Made by a program: the position numbers and the translations under genes
Source: an uncultured Bacteroidota bacterium
Lineage (GTDB): Bacteria; Bacteroidota; Bacteroidia; Flavobacteriales; Flavobacteriaceae
Reading direction: 5' to 3'
Assembly (NCBI GenBank): GCA_903838055.1
Contig: CAILWV010000007.1
Location: forward strand, 1 to 40,048
DNA length: 40,048 nucleotides
Notes under the pieces: generated by a model
What the model was told of the DNA's origin: nothing
Seen by the model: the letters and a program-made list of their open reading frames with translations, nothing else
Database searches by the model: none
Shown here: piece after piece, positions 24,833-33,333 of the stretch
Layout: each line of letters opens with the position of its first letter
Numbering within the stretch: the first letter of the stretch is position 1

Positions 24833-25819
24833 TTACTTTTTCCAAATAGGCTTTCTTTGTAAAGCTAAACTAATTTCGTTTTCCAACAAATTTCCCATTT
24901 CTAATTTTGCATAAGCAGCTTGTTGTGGAAAAATACTTTGAGGTGATAAACCTGGATTGGTGTTAATTTCTATAAAATGAGGTACATCATTCATAATTAT
25001 GAAATCAGTTCTTGAAAAACCACTCATTCCTAGGGATTCGTATACTTTTTTGGCAGTTTCAACTACTCTGTTTTCCACTTCTTGCGATATTCTTGCAGGT
25101 GTAATTTCTTCTGATTTTCCTAGGTATTTTGCTTCATAATCAAAAAAGGAATTTTGTGAAAGAATTTCTGTAATCCCTAAAACTTTAGTTTCTCCTTGGT
25201 ATCTTAAAACGCCAACCGAAACTTCGCGACCGTTTAAATAGGATTCAATTAAAATGTCATTATCTTCGGCGAAAGCGAAATCTAATGCTTTTTGAAAATC
25301 TTCTAATGTTGTAACCATAGAGACTCCTAAAGAACTTCCGGATTGATTTGGTTTCACAAAAAACGGAAGGCCTAATTCGGCTGCAACTTTATTTCCATCA
25401 ATTGTATCTCCTTTAGTTATATAAATTGAATTGGCTTTAGGAATATTAAATTTTGATAATACCGAAAGGGTATCCCGTTTATTAAATGTCAACGCCGATT
25501 GGTAAAAAGTACATCCTGTGTAAGGTAAATCTACCAACTCCCAATAGGCTTGCATATGCCCATCTTCGCCCGGAGTACCATGAATAGTATTCACAGCAAC
25601 ATCAAATTTTATAGTTTGATTGTCTTTAATAATAGAAAAATCGGATTTATTTATTGGATATTTCACACCATCAACAAGACAATACCATTCGTTTAATAGA
25701 ATGTGAACTTCAAATGGTTGGTATTTGGATTTATCTAAATTATTTAATATTAATTGACCACTTCGCAAGGATATAACCGATTCATCAGAATATCCGCCCA
25801 TAACTACTGCTACGTTCAT
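24833..25819 (-). CDS. ddl: D-alanine--D-alanine ligase
   Basis: 328 aa from the ATG at 25817-25819 (MNVAVVMGGYSDE); a reading from 25858 adds an unsupported Cys-rich tail. It makes D-Ala-D-Ala for peptidoglycan. ATP-grasp features: GGYSDESVISLRSG near the N terminus, HGTPGEDGHMQ, KPNQSGSSLGVS, EVSVGVL, and the metal site EINTNPGLSPQS. A TATTTTTG -7 element on the minus strand lies at 25845-25852. It shares its upstream region with the divergent PASTA gene. Confidence 0.95.
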   Translation of the reverse strand: MNVAVVMGGYSDESVISLRSGQLILNNLDKSKYQPFEVHILLNEWYCLVDGVKYPINKSDFSIIKDNQTIKFDVAVNTIHGTPGEDGHMQAYWELVDLPYTGCTFYQSALTFNKRDTLSVLSKFNIPKANSIYITKGDTIDGNKVAAELGLPFFVKPNQSGSSLGVSMVTTLEDFQKALDFAFAEDNDILIESYLNGREVSVGVLRYQGETKVLGITEILSQNSFFDYEAKYLGKSEEITPARISQEVENRVVETAKKVYESLGMSGFSRTDFIIMNDVPHFIEINTNPGLSPQSIFPQQAAYAKLEMGNLLENEISLALQRKPIWKK

Positions 25820-25844
25820 TGAGGATTTTATTTTAATTACTACA

Positions 25845-25885
25845 CAAAAATAGCACAATTGTTGAAACTAAAAATTATATCTTTG
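25845..25885. promoter_or_regulatory. Divergent ddl / PASTA promoter region
   Basis: The minus strand reads TATTTTTG at 25845-25852 for ddl, 25 nt from its ATG. The plus strand reads TATCTTTG at 25878-25885 for the PASTA gene, 17 nt from its ATG. Matching TTG boxes at ideal spacing are not evident. Confidence 0.45.
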
Positions 25886-25902
25886 CGATAAATACTAAAT
25901 TT

Positions 25903-26526
25903 ATGAGTTTAAGAAAATATCTAACCAGTAAAGTTTTTGTTGCCCAAGTTTTGGCAGCCTTTGCTATAATTGCAGTTATTGCTTTTTTGTTTTTTCATTG
26001 GATAACTTTTGTGACCAACCATGGTAATGAAATAACGGTGCCTAATTTGGCAAAATTAAACGAAGACCAAGTAGAAGAAAAATTAAATGAACTTGATTTA
26101 GACTACGAAATTATTGATACGGTTGATTATAATCCAAATTTCCCAAAACTTACAGTGGTTCAACAAGAGCCAACTTCTGGATCTAAAGTTAAAGGAGGAA
26201 GAACGATTTATATTAAATTAAACGCATCGACATTTAAGATGGTTGCAGTGCCAGATTTAATTGAGAAAACGTATCGTCAAGCTGTTCCAACATTAAAAGC
26301 CGTGGGTTTACAAGAAGGGACAATAAGATATATTCCTTACATTGGTAAAGATATGGTTTTGGAAATTTGGATGAATGGAAAGAAAATTAAACCAGGAACA
26401 AGAGTGTTAAAGGCGTCAAAAATAGATTTAGTTCTTGGAGATGGAAAAGTTGTATTTGACGATACTCAATTAGATTCTATTCCGAATAATGAAATGCCAA
26501 CAGATACCATTCCAAATGAACAATAA
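25903..26526 (+). CDS. Membrane-anchored PASTA-domain protein
   Basis: 207 aa. One transmembrane helix (about 13-36) is followed by two PASTA repeats on the outer face (about 40-108 with VPNLAKLNEDQVEEKL and VVQQEPTSGSKVKGG, and about 113-180 with VPDLIEKTYRQAVPTL). PASTA domains bind peptidoglycan stem peptides or beta-lactams. There is no kinase or transpeptidase domain. Its place opposite ddl fits a cell-wall role. The C-terminal tail is acidic. Its stop overlaps the next gene by 11 nt, so translation is coupled. Confidence 0.88.
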   Translation: MSLRKYLTSKVFVAQVLAAFAIIAVIAFLFFHWITFVTNHGNEITVPNLAKLNEDQVEEKLNELDLDYEIIDTVDYNPNFPKLTVVQQEPTSGSKVKGGRTIYIKLNASTFKMVAVPDLIEKTYRQAVPTLKAVGLQEGTIRYIPYIGKDMVLEIWMNGKKIKPGTRVLKASKIDLVLGDGKVVFDDTQLDSIPNNEMPTDTIPNEQ

Positions 26527-27556
26527 TATTGATTTGCAAGAACCAGAAGAAGAACTTTTTGAACATTATAGATTTGATGTTCCTAAAGGCCAGGCATTTT
26601 TGAGAATTGATAAATATTTAATGTTGATGGTGCCTAATGCCACAAGAAATAAAATTCAAAATGCGGCTACCAACGGCGATATTTATGTAAATGATGTTCC
26701 CGTAAAATCTAATTATAAGGTTAAACCTCTAGATGTAATTCGTATTTTATTATCACATCCACCCTTTGAAAATAGAGTAGATCCCGAAGATATTCCTTTA
26801 GATATCGTTTATGAGGATGACGCATTGTTATTGATTAATAAGCCACCTAATTTTGTAGTACATCCAGGTCACGGGAATTACACCGGAACTTTGGTGAATG
26901 CTTTGGCTTTCCATTTTGAAAATCTACCATTAAATAGTTCGGAGCGTCCGGGTTTGGTTCATAGAATTGATAAAGATACTTCAGGTCTTTTGGTTGTTGC
27001 TAAAACTGAAGCTGCGATGACGCATTTGGCAAAGCAATTTGAAGATAAAACTTCCGAAAGAGAATACATTGCACTAGTTTGGGGAAACGTAAAAGAAGAA
27101 GAAGGAACTATTACAGGAAACATTGCTCGTCATGTAAAAGATAGAATGCAAATGGCTGTTTTTGCAGATCCCGAAATAGGAAAACATGCTGTAACACATT
27201 ATAAAGTATTAGAACGTTTTGGTTATGTGACATTAATTTCCTGCAAATTAGAAACAGGTAGAACGCATCAAATACGTGTGCATTTAAAACATATTGGACA
27301 TACCTTGTTTAATGATGAACGTTATGGTGGGAATTTAATTCTTAAAGGAACCACTTTTACCAAATACAAACAATTTATTGATAATTGTTTCAAGACTTTA
27401 CCTCGCCAGGCATTACACGCTAAAACTCTTGGTTTTGTGCATCCCGTTACTGGTGAAATGATGCGTTTTGATACGGATATACCCAAAGATATGGCAGATT
27501 GCATTGAGAAATGGAGAAATTATTCCAAATCTAATGCTGCTGAAGAAGAAGAGTAA
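26516..27556 (+). CDS. rluD: 23S rRNA pseudouridine synthase, RluD-type
   Basis: 346 aa from the ATG at 26516, which overlaps the PASTA stop; an upstream frame start at 26489 is less likely. An N-terminal S4 RNA-binding domain (about 24-85, starting FLRIDKYLMLMV) precedes the RluA-family catalytic domain with HRIDKDTSG at 149-157, where D152 is the catalytic Asp. RTHQIRVHLKHIGH is the conserved downstream motif. RluD isomerises uridines in helix 69. Assignment to RluD rather than a paralogue rests on the S4 domain and length. Confidence 0.9.
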   Translation: MNNNIDLQEPEEELFEHYRFDVPKGQAFLRIDKYLMLMVPNATRNKIQNAATNGDIYVNDVPVKSNYKVKPLDVIRILLSHPPFENRVDPEDIPLDIVYEDDALLLINKPPNFVVHPGHGNYTGTLVNALAFHFENLPLNSSERPGLVHRIDKDTSGLLVVAKTEAAMTHLAKQFEDKTSEREYIALVWGNVKEEEGTITGNIARHVKDRMQMAVFADPEIGKHAVTHYKVLERFGYVTLISCKLETGRTHQIRVHLKHIGHTLFNDERYGGNLILKGTTFTKYKQFIDNCFKTLPRQALHAKTLGFVHPVTGEMMRFDTDIPKDMADCIEKWRNYSKSNAAEEEE

Positions 27557-27629
27557 TCCCTGTTTGGTCTTTTTTACCTTGTAAGTATATTAAAAAATCA
27601 AACTAATATGGTTTTGAAATCTTACTAGA

Positions 27630-28115
27630 TTACAGAATATAATAGAGCAAACAAGCTATTTTTGTAATCGATAAATTGCCATCTATGGTATAAAGTACTT
27701 TGTTAGAAGAATAGGTGCCATCTCCTTGGCGGATTTTATTTCCATCAATTGTAAAAAGGACTTTGTTAGAAGAATAGGTTCCATCACCTAGTCGGATTTT
27801 ATTTCCGTCAATTGTATAAAGAACTTTATTTGAAGAATAAGTTCCATCTCCTTGTCGGATTTTAGTTGCATCTATTGTTAATAACACTTTATTAGAAGAA
27901 TACGTTCCGTCACCAGCTCTAAATTTAGTCCCGTCAAAAGTGTAAAGTACTTTGTTTGAAGAATAGGTCCCGTCGCCTTCTCTAACTTTAATGCCGTCAA
28001 TAGTAAATAGTACTTTATTTGATGAATAAGTTCCATCGCCTTGACGGATTTTAGTTTGTGCTTGGGCAACAATGCTTGTCAATACAAGAATTACTATGGA
28101 AAATATTTTTTTCAT
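27630..28115 (-). CDS. Secreted protein of six 21-residue repeats
   Basis: 161 aa. After a signal peptide (1-19, cleavage near AQA) come six full repeats of 21 residues with the core (K)IRQGDGTYSSNKVLYTIDG, then a hydrophobic 15-residue tail (NLSITKIACLLYYIL). GDGTYSSNKVL is invariant in all six; variation is limited to the residues around it. Similar QGDxxYSS repeat proteins are, as I recall, scattered in Bacteroidota and other bacteria without known function. A regular beta-rich fold is likely. No terminator is seen between it and convergent rluD. Confidence 0.75.
   Translation of the reverse strand: MKKIFSIVILVLTSIVAQAQTKIRQGDGTYSSNKVLFTIDGIKVREGDGTYSSNKVLYTFDGTKFRAGDGTYSSNKVLLTIDATKIRQGDGTYSSNKVLYTIDGNKIRLGDGTYSSNKVLFTIDGNKIRQGDGTYSSNKVLYTIDGNLSITKIACLLYYIL
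27654..28055. repeat. 63-bp coding tandem repeats
   Basis: Six in-frame 63-bp units encode the 21-residue repeats. Synonymous third-position differences among units (TAT/TAC, GTT/GTC and similar) show that protein, rather than DNA, has been conserved. Boundaries are approximate. Confidence 0.75.
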
Positions 28116-28297
28116 GTGTTAATTATTTATAGCAAATTTATAAAATAATAACATTATTTAAACTAATAGTATTGATATTATAAAATTACTAGTTATAAAT
28201 TTTTGATTTATGATTGCTAGTAAAAATTAAAATTTTTAACTTAAAATTAATAATCGTTTCATTTGGTTATAATCATTAAATAGTAATTTTATATACT

Positions 28298-29416
28298 ATG
28301 GAAAAGAATGCAAAAAAGGGATTTTTTTTTAAGAAGTATGAAGCGCCTTATATTTCTCCGTTTGATAAACTTTTTGAAATTTTTAAAGAGTTAATCACCC
28401 ACACTTCTGGAGATTTTGAGGAAGCTATTGATTGGTTAAGACAATTAGATGTTGAATATAAGCTTACAGATTCCAATTATACCATTGATGACTTCATTGA
28501 AGATTTAAAGAAAAAAGGTTATATTAGAGAAGAGCTAAAAGAGGATGGCACTTCTGGAACGGGAATTACAGCCAAGACCGAAAGAGCAATTCGACAACAA
28601 GCCCTTGATCAAATTTTCGGGAATCTTAATAAATCGGGGAGTGGTAATCATAAAACAAAACATTCAGGCAGTGGAGATGAGCAAACAGGTGAATTTAGAG
28701 CGTATAATTTTGGAGATTCTCTAGATACAATATCTCTTACAGAGAGTCTGCGTAATGCTCAAATCAATAACGGAGTAGATGATTTCCGATTGACAGAGAA
28801 TGATTTGGTAGTTGAGGACTCGCAATTCAAGTCCCAAATGAGTACTGTTTTAATGATTGATATTAGCCATAGTATGATATTATATGGTGAGGATAGAATT
28901 ACTCCTGCTAAAAAAGTTGCAATGGCTTTGGCAGAATTGATAACAACGCGCTACCCTAAAGACACTATAGATATTTTAGTTTTTGGAAACGATGCTTGGT
29001 CAATATCTATTAAAGATTTACCTTATTTAAAAGTAGGTCCTTATCATACCAATACCGTTGCTGGTTTACAATTAGCCATGGATATGCTTCGAAGAAAGCG
29101 AAATACAAATAAGCAAATCTTTATGATTACAGATGGAAAACCTAGTTGTGTTCGTGAAAAAGATGGAAGTTATTATATGAATAGCAACGGATTAGATGAA
29201 TATATTGTTGAACAATGTTACAACCAAGCGGCACAAGCTAGAAAATTACACATTCCAATAACAACTTTTATGATTGCTCAAGATCCATATTTGCAGAAAT
29301 TTGTAAATCGATTTACGGAAGCCAATCAAGGGAAAGCATTTTACACAGGTTTAAAAGGTTTGGGAGAAATGATTTTTGAAGATTATGAAACAAATAGAAA
29401 AAAGAAGTTAAAATAA
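28298..29416 (+). CDS. VWA-domain protein paired with an AAA+ ATPase
   Basis: 372 aa. The N-terminal 110 residues are helical (FEEAIDWLRQLDVEYKL). A Ser/Gly-rich linker (112-130) follows. The C-terminal von Willebrand A domain (about 180-365) has the MIDAS motif DISHS at 188-192 and FMITDGKPS later, so it should bind a divalent metal. VWA proteins next to MoxR-like ATPases act as partners in metal insertion, cofactor assembly or protein remodelling (CoxE, NorD, ViaA, ChlD). The client is not present in the window. The ATPase gene follows after 32 nt. Confidence 0.8.
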   Translation: MEKNAKKGFFFKKYEAPYISPFDKLFEIFKELITHTSGDFEEAIDWLRQLDVEYKLTDSNYTIDDFIEDLKKKGYIREELKEDGTSGTGITAKTERAIRQQALDQIFGNLNKSGSGNHKTKHSGSGDEQTGEFRAYNFGDSLDTISLTESLRNAQINNGVDDFRLTENDLVVEDSQFKSQMSTVLMIDISHSMILYGEDRITPAKKVAMALAELITTRYPKDTIDILVFGNDAWSISIKDLPYLKVGPYHTNTVAGLQLAMDMLRRKRNTNKQIFMITDGKPSCVREKDGSYYMNSNGLDEYIVEQCYNQAAQARKLHIPITTFMIAQDPYLQKFVNRFTEANQGKAFYTGLKGLGEMIFEDYETNRKKKLK

Positions 29417-29448
29417 ATTCGGAAGAAGAAAAAAGACACTAAAATACT

Positions 29449-30906
29449 ATGAAAGAAATAAAAATACTAGGGGAATTAAAACTATCAGGATACCTTTCGA
29501 AAAGTATTAAAGATGAATTAAGAGATAATTTACGCGCTAAAATAAAGTCAGGAAAGCCGGTTTTCGAGGGAGTTCATGGATTTGAAAACACGGTTATTCC
29601 AGAATTAGAACGCGCCATATTGTCAAGGCATAATATTAATCTACTAGGACTTCGTGGTCAGGCAAAAACGCGTTTGGCTCGGAAGATGATAGAATTGTTA
29701 GATGAATATATGCCTATTATTGCTGGTTCTGAAATTAATGACGATCCAATGCAACCCATTTCAAGATTTGCAAAAGATTTAATACTTGAAAAAGGAGATG
29801 CTACTCCAATTCAATGGATTCATCGAAGTGAACGTTTTTTCGAGAAATTAGCTACTCCAGATGTAACGGTTGCAGATTTAATTGGGGATGTAGATCCTAT
29901 TAAAGCAGCAAATTTAAAATTATCTTACGCCGATGATCGGGTGATACATTTTGGAATGATTCCAAGAGCTAATAGATGCATTTTTGTAATTAATGAATTA
30001 CCAGATTTGCAAGCTCGTATTCAAGTGGCACTATTTAATATTCTTCAAGAAGGTGATATTCAAATTCGAGGTTTCAAAGTAAGAATGCCTTTAGATATGC
30101 AATTTGTTTTCACTGCAAATCCAGAAGATTATACTAATCGAGGTAGTATTGTAACTCCATTAAAAGATAGAATAGGATCCCAAATACTAACCCATTATCC
30201 AGAAAGTATTGCTGTTGCAAGAACCATTACGCATCAAGAGGCAAAGTTAGACAAGTCGCAAATGGATGCTGTATACGTGCCTTCATTAGCAAAAGATTTG
30301 TTGGAACAAATTAGTTTTGAGGCACGAGAGAGTGAATTTATTGATGCTAAAAGTGGCGTAAGTGCTCGTATGAGTATTACGGCTTATGAGAATTTATTAA
30401 GTACGGCGGAACGAAGAGGTTTGCTTTCTGGTGCTGAAACTACCACGGTTCGTTTATCTGATTTTATAGGCGTAATTCCAGCAATTACAGGTAAAGTAGA
30501 ACTAGTTTATGAAGGCGAACAAGAAGGCGCAGCAGTGGTAGCACAACATTTAATTGGAGATGCTATCCATACATTTTTCCCTGCTTTTTTTCCGAAGATT
30601 GAAAAGCTTGAACGAGATGCCAATTCTAGCCCTTATGCCAATTTATTAGAATGGTTTTTTGCAGAAACCGGCTTCGAATTATTAGACGATGCAACTGACG
30701 AAGAGTATCGTAACCAACTTGACGCTGTAAAACCATTAGAAGAATTAATTCAAAAATACCAACCTAATTTTCCAGAAGAAGATAAATATTTCTTAAAAGA
30801 ATTCTTGCTTTGGGGATTGGTTGAATATGATAAATTAAGCAAAGATAGGGTAGCGGTAGGGTACCAGTTTAAGGACTTGTATAGTAACTATATCAATAAA
30901 TTATAA
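29449..30906 (+). CDS. MoxR / Mg-chelatase-like AAA+ ATPase
   Basis: 485 aa. Walker A is GLRGQAKT (67-74), Walker B CIFVINE (177-183), and FTANPEDYTNRG with PLKDRIGSQI forms the sensor and Arg-finger region, in the style of magnesium-chelatase subunit I. The C-terminal 150 residues are helical and end in KDLYSNYINKL. With the VWA protein upstream it forms a two-component remodelling machine. The target is unknown; true magnesium chelatase is unlikely, since no chlorophyll or cobalamin genes are nearby. A strong terminator follows. Confidence 0.82.
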   Translation: MKEIKILGELKLSGYLSKSIKDELRDNLRAKIKSGKPVFEGVHGFENTVIPELERAILSRHNINLLGLRGQAKTRLARKMIELLDEYMPIIAGSEINDDPMQPISRFAKDLILEKGDATPIQWIHRSERFFEKLATPDVTVADLIGDVDPIKAANLKLSYADDRVIHFGMIPRANRCIFVINELPDLQARIQVALFNILQEGDIQIRGFKVRMPLDMQFVFTANPEDYTNRGSIVTPLKDRIGSQILTHYPESIAVARTITHQEAKLDKSQMDAVYVPSLAKDLLEQISFEARESEFIDAKSGVSARMSITAYENLLSTAERRGLLSGAETTTVRLSDFIGVIPAITGKVELVYEGEQEGAAVVAQHLIGDAIHTFFPAFFPKIEKLERDANSSPYANLLEWFFAETGFELLDDATDEEYRNQLDAVKPLEELIQKYQPNFPEEDKYFLKEFLLWGLVEYDKLSKDRVAVGYQFKDLYSNYINKL

Positions 30907-30912
30907 TAATAT

Positions 30913-30945
30913 AATAAACCCCGAAATTATTTTTCGGGGTTTATT
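30913..30945 (+). terminator. Terminator of the VWA/AAA+ operon
   Basis: Perfect 14-bp arms (30913-30926 and 30932-30945) with AAACCCCGAAA and TTTCGGGGTTT, a 5-nt loop and a T run. Confidence 0.85.
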
Positions 30946-30987
30946 TTTTGAAATACACTACTAATATTAAAAAGTAATTATTAATTT

Positions 30988-31005
30988 GTAACCAAATTTG
31001 ATTAC
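30988..31005. promoter_or_regulatory. Near-palindrome upstream of the glycan operon
   Basis: GTAACCAAATTTGATTAC: 16 of 18 positions are symmetric. It lies 64 nt before the GH20 start and overlaps the best -7-like octamer, TACTTTCA (31003-31010). It could be an operator. Confidence 0.35.
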
Positions 31006-31068
31006 TTTCATATTATGAATTCCGAACCAAATAACAAAAAGGGTATTTGCTCCTAATAATTTCAATCT

Positions 31069-33333
31069 ATGTGTAGAAAATTAATCTTAATATCCTTGTT
31101 TTTATTGAGTTGCATAATTAGTGCGCAAGCAACTATTCCAATTATTCCAAAACCTAAATATGTTCTTTTAGAAAAAACACCTCCTTTTTCTATTACAAAA
31201 CAAACTGTTTTGATTGCTCCAAAAGGTAATCTGGAAGTACAATATCTTAAAGAAATTATCCAAAAGCAATTGGGATTGGAATTAGAAACAAATACAAATA
31301 ACTTAAATTCAAAAAACAGCATTGAATTGATTGTGAATCCATTATTAAAAATGGATATAGATGCTTATAAAATAAAAAGTAATTCCAAAATAATACAAAT
31401 TGAAGCTTCAAATTCTGAAGGTCTTTTTTATGGAATTCAATCTTTAAATCAATTGTTGGGTTATTATTCCAATAAAAAAATCCCAGCTTTGACAATAATA
31501 GACCAACCAAAATTTAAATGGCGTGGTATGCATTTGGATGTTGCAAGACATTTTTTTCCAAAGTCCGATATCAAGAAATACATTGATTATTTAGCTTTAT
31601 ACAAAATGAATGTTTTTCACTGGCATTTAACGGATGACCAAGGGTGGCGAATTGAAATAAAAAAATATCCAAAACTTACTTCCGTTGGGGCATTCAGGAA
31701 AGAATCTATGGTAGGCCATTATAACGAGCAACGTTTTGACGGGAAGCCCTACGGTGGATTTTATTCCCAAGATGATATTAAAGAAATTGTAGCATATGCA
31801 CAACAAAAACACATCACAGTTGTTCCCGAAATTGAAATGCCAGGACATGCATCGGCAGCGTTGGCAGCTTATCCAGAGTTTTCTTGCACAGGTGGCCCAT
31901 TTGAAGTCGCCACAAAATGGGGAGTTTTAGACGATGTTTTTTGTCCTAATAATAATACATTGGCTTTTTTGAATGACATTTTAGATGAGGTATTGCCTTT
32001 ATTTCCATCAGAATATATTCACATAGGAGGTGACGAATGTCCTAAAACAAGATGGCAAAAATGTGCAAAATGTCAAGATTTAATTAAAAGAGAAGGATTA
32101 AAAGACGAACATGAATTACAAAGTTATTTTATCTCTCAAATTGAAAAACATATTAATAAAAAAGGCAAGAAAATTATTGGATGGGATGAAATCCTAGAAG
32201 GAGGGCTAGCACCAAATGCAGCAGTGATGAGTTGGCGCGGAACTGAAGGCGGAATTGCTGCAGCCAAAGCAAACCATTATGTTGTAATGAGTCCCGGTTC
32301 ACATTGTTATTTTGACCACTATCAAGGCGAACAAAAAACGGAGCCCTTGGCAATTGGTGGTTACACTCCCTTAGAAATGGTTTATGATTTTAATCCTATA
32401 CCCAATGAATTAACTGCAGATGAAAGTAGCTTTGTTCTAGGTGCTCAAGGAAATGTTTGGACTGAATATATGGAAGACTTTGCTAAAGTAGAATATATGG
32501 CGATGCCAAGGATGGCAGCATTGTCGGAAGTTCTTTGGGGTAAAGATTCTACATCCAATTATTTAGATTTTAAAGCCCGATTGCTATTGCATTTTTTACT
32601 TTTAGATAAAATGAAAGTAAGTTATAGTAAGGCTTTATTTGAAGTGAAAACAAAAATAACAGCAACAGAAAATCATTCACTTCAAGTAGAATTGGTAGCG
32701 CCTAATCCTTTATTTTCTATATTTTACACCTTAGATGGTACGCAACCTACAAATCATTCTTTGCTATATAGTAAACCAATCATAATAGATACCAATTTAC
32801 AGTTAAAAGCAGCAAGTTTTGAATCGGATATTCAAAAAAGCGCAGTTTTAGAGCAAAAATTTGTAGTACACTTAGCCACTGCTGCTACTGTTACTTTGAA
32901 TGAGAATCCTAGTGATTCCTACAAGGCAAACGGAGCTTTTAGTTTAGTTGACGGAATGTATGGCGATCGGGGTAAATTTGGCAGAGATTGGCTCGGGTTT
33001 TCAGGCAAAGATGTAATGGCTACTATTGATTTAGGTTCGATAAAAAAGGTTCAAAAGTTTACAATCGATGTATTGTCTAGTCCTTCAAGTTGGATTTATT
33101 ATCCTAGAAAAATTACAATTTCATATTCTGAAAATGGAATTGATTATTCTACTGAACGAAGTATTTCAATAAAAGAAATAGAAGATTTAAACGGAATTGT
33201 TAAAGTAGAAATACCTTTGGCTTCCGTTCGGTATATTAAAGTAAATGCATACAATCAAGGAAAAATAGCTGAAGGTAATCCTGGCGCTGGTGAGCCATCA
33301 TGGTTGTTTATAGATGAAATAAAAGTGGAGTAA
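31069..33333 (+). CDS. Beta-N-acetylhexosaminidase (GH20), secreted
   Basis: 754 aa. The N-terminal signal MCRKLILISLFLLSC could be lipoprotein (Cys15) or cleaved after AQA. A GH20b domain (about 22-140) is followed by the GH20 catalytic barrel (about 147-500) with the catalytic pair D322-E323 in HIGGDECPKTRW. A chitobiase-type C-terminal domain (about 535-610, FYTLDGTQPT) and a discoidin-like (F5/8 type C) carbohydrate-binding domain (about 620-754) complete it. The enzyme removes terminal beta-GlcNAc or GalNAc. Its stop overlaps the next ATG (TAATG). It leads a four-gene unit. Confidence 0.93.
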   Translation: MCRKLILISLFLLSCIISAQATIPIIPKPKYVLLEKTPPFSITKQTVLIAPKGNLEVQYLKEIIQKQLGLELETNTNNLNSKNSIELIVNPLLKMDIDAYKIKSNSKIIQIEASNSEGLFYGIQSLNQLLGYYSNKKIPALTIIDQPKFKWRGMHLDVARHFFPKSDIKKYIDYLALYKMNVFHWHLTDDQGWRIEIKKYPKLTSVGAFRKESMVGHYNEQRFDGKPYGGFYSQDDIKEIVAYAQQKHITVVPEIEMPGHASAALAAYPEFSCTGGPFEVATKWGVLDDVFCPNNNTLAFLNDILDEVLPLFPSEYIHIGGDECPKTRWQKCAKCQDLIKREGLKDEHELQSYFISQIEKHINKKGKKIIGWDEILEGGLAPNAAVMSWRGTEGGIAAAKANHYVVMSPGSHCYFDHYQGEQKTEPLAIGGYTPLEMVYDFNPIPNELTADESSFVLGAQGNVWTEYMEDFAKVEYMAMPRMAALSEVLWGKDSTSNYLDFKARLLLHFLLLDKMKVSYSKALFEVKTKITATENHSLQVELVAPNPLFSIFYTLDGTQPTNHSLLYSKPIIIDTNLQLKAASFESDIQKSAVLEQKFVVHLATAATVTLNENPSDSYKANGAFSLVDGMYGDRGKFGRDWLGFSGKDVMATIDLGSIKKVQKFTIDVLSSPSSWIYYPRKITISYSENGIDYSTERSISIKEIEDLNGIVKVEIPLASVRYIKVNAYNQGKIAEGNPGAGEPSWLFIDEIKVE

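Noticed and set aside
27878..28072. A 64-codon minus-strand frame inside the repeat gene
   Set aside because: It is an out-of-frame shadow kept open by the 63-bp repeat, with no signal of its own.
31108..31131. Calling the GH20 enzyme a lipoprotein outright
   Set aside because: LLSC fits a lipobox, but AQA six residues later is an equally good signal peptidase I site, so the anchor is left open.
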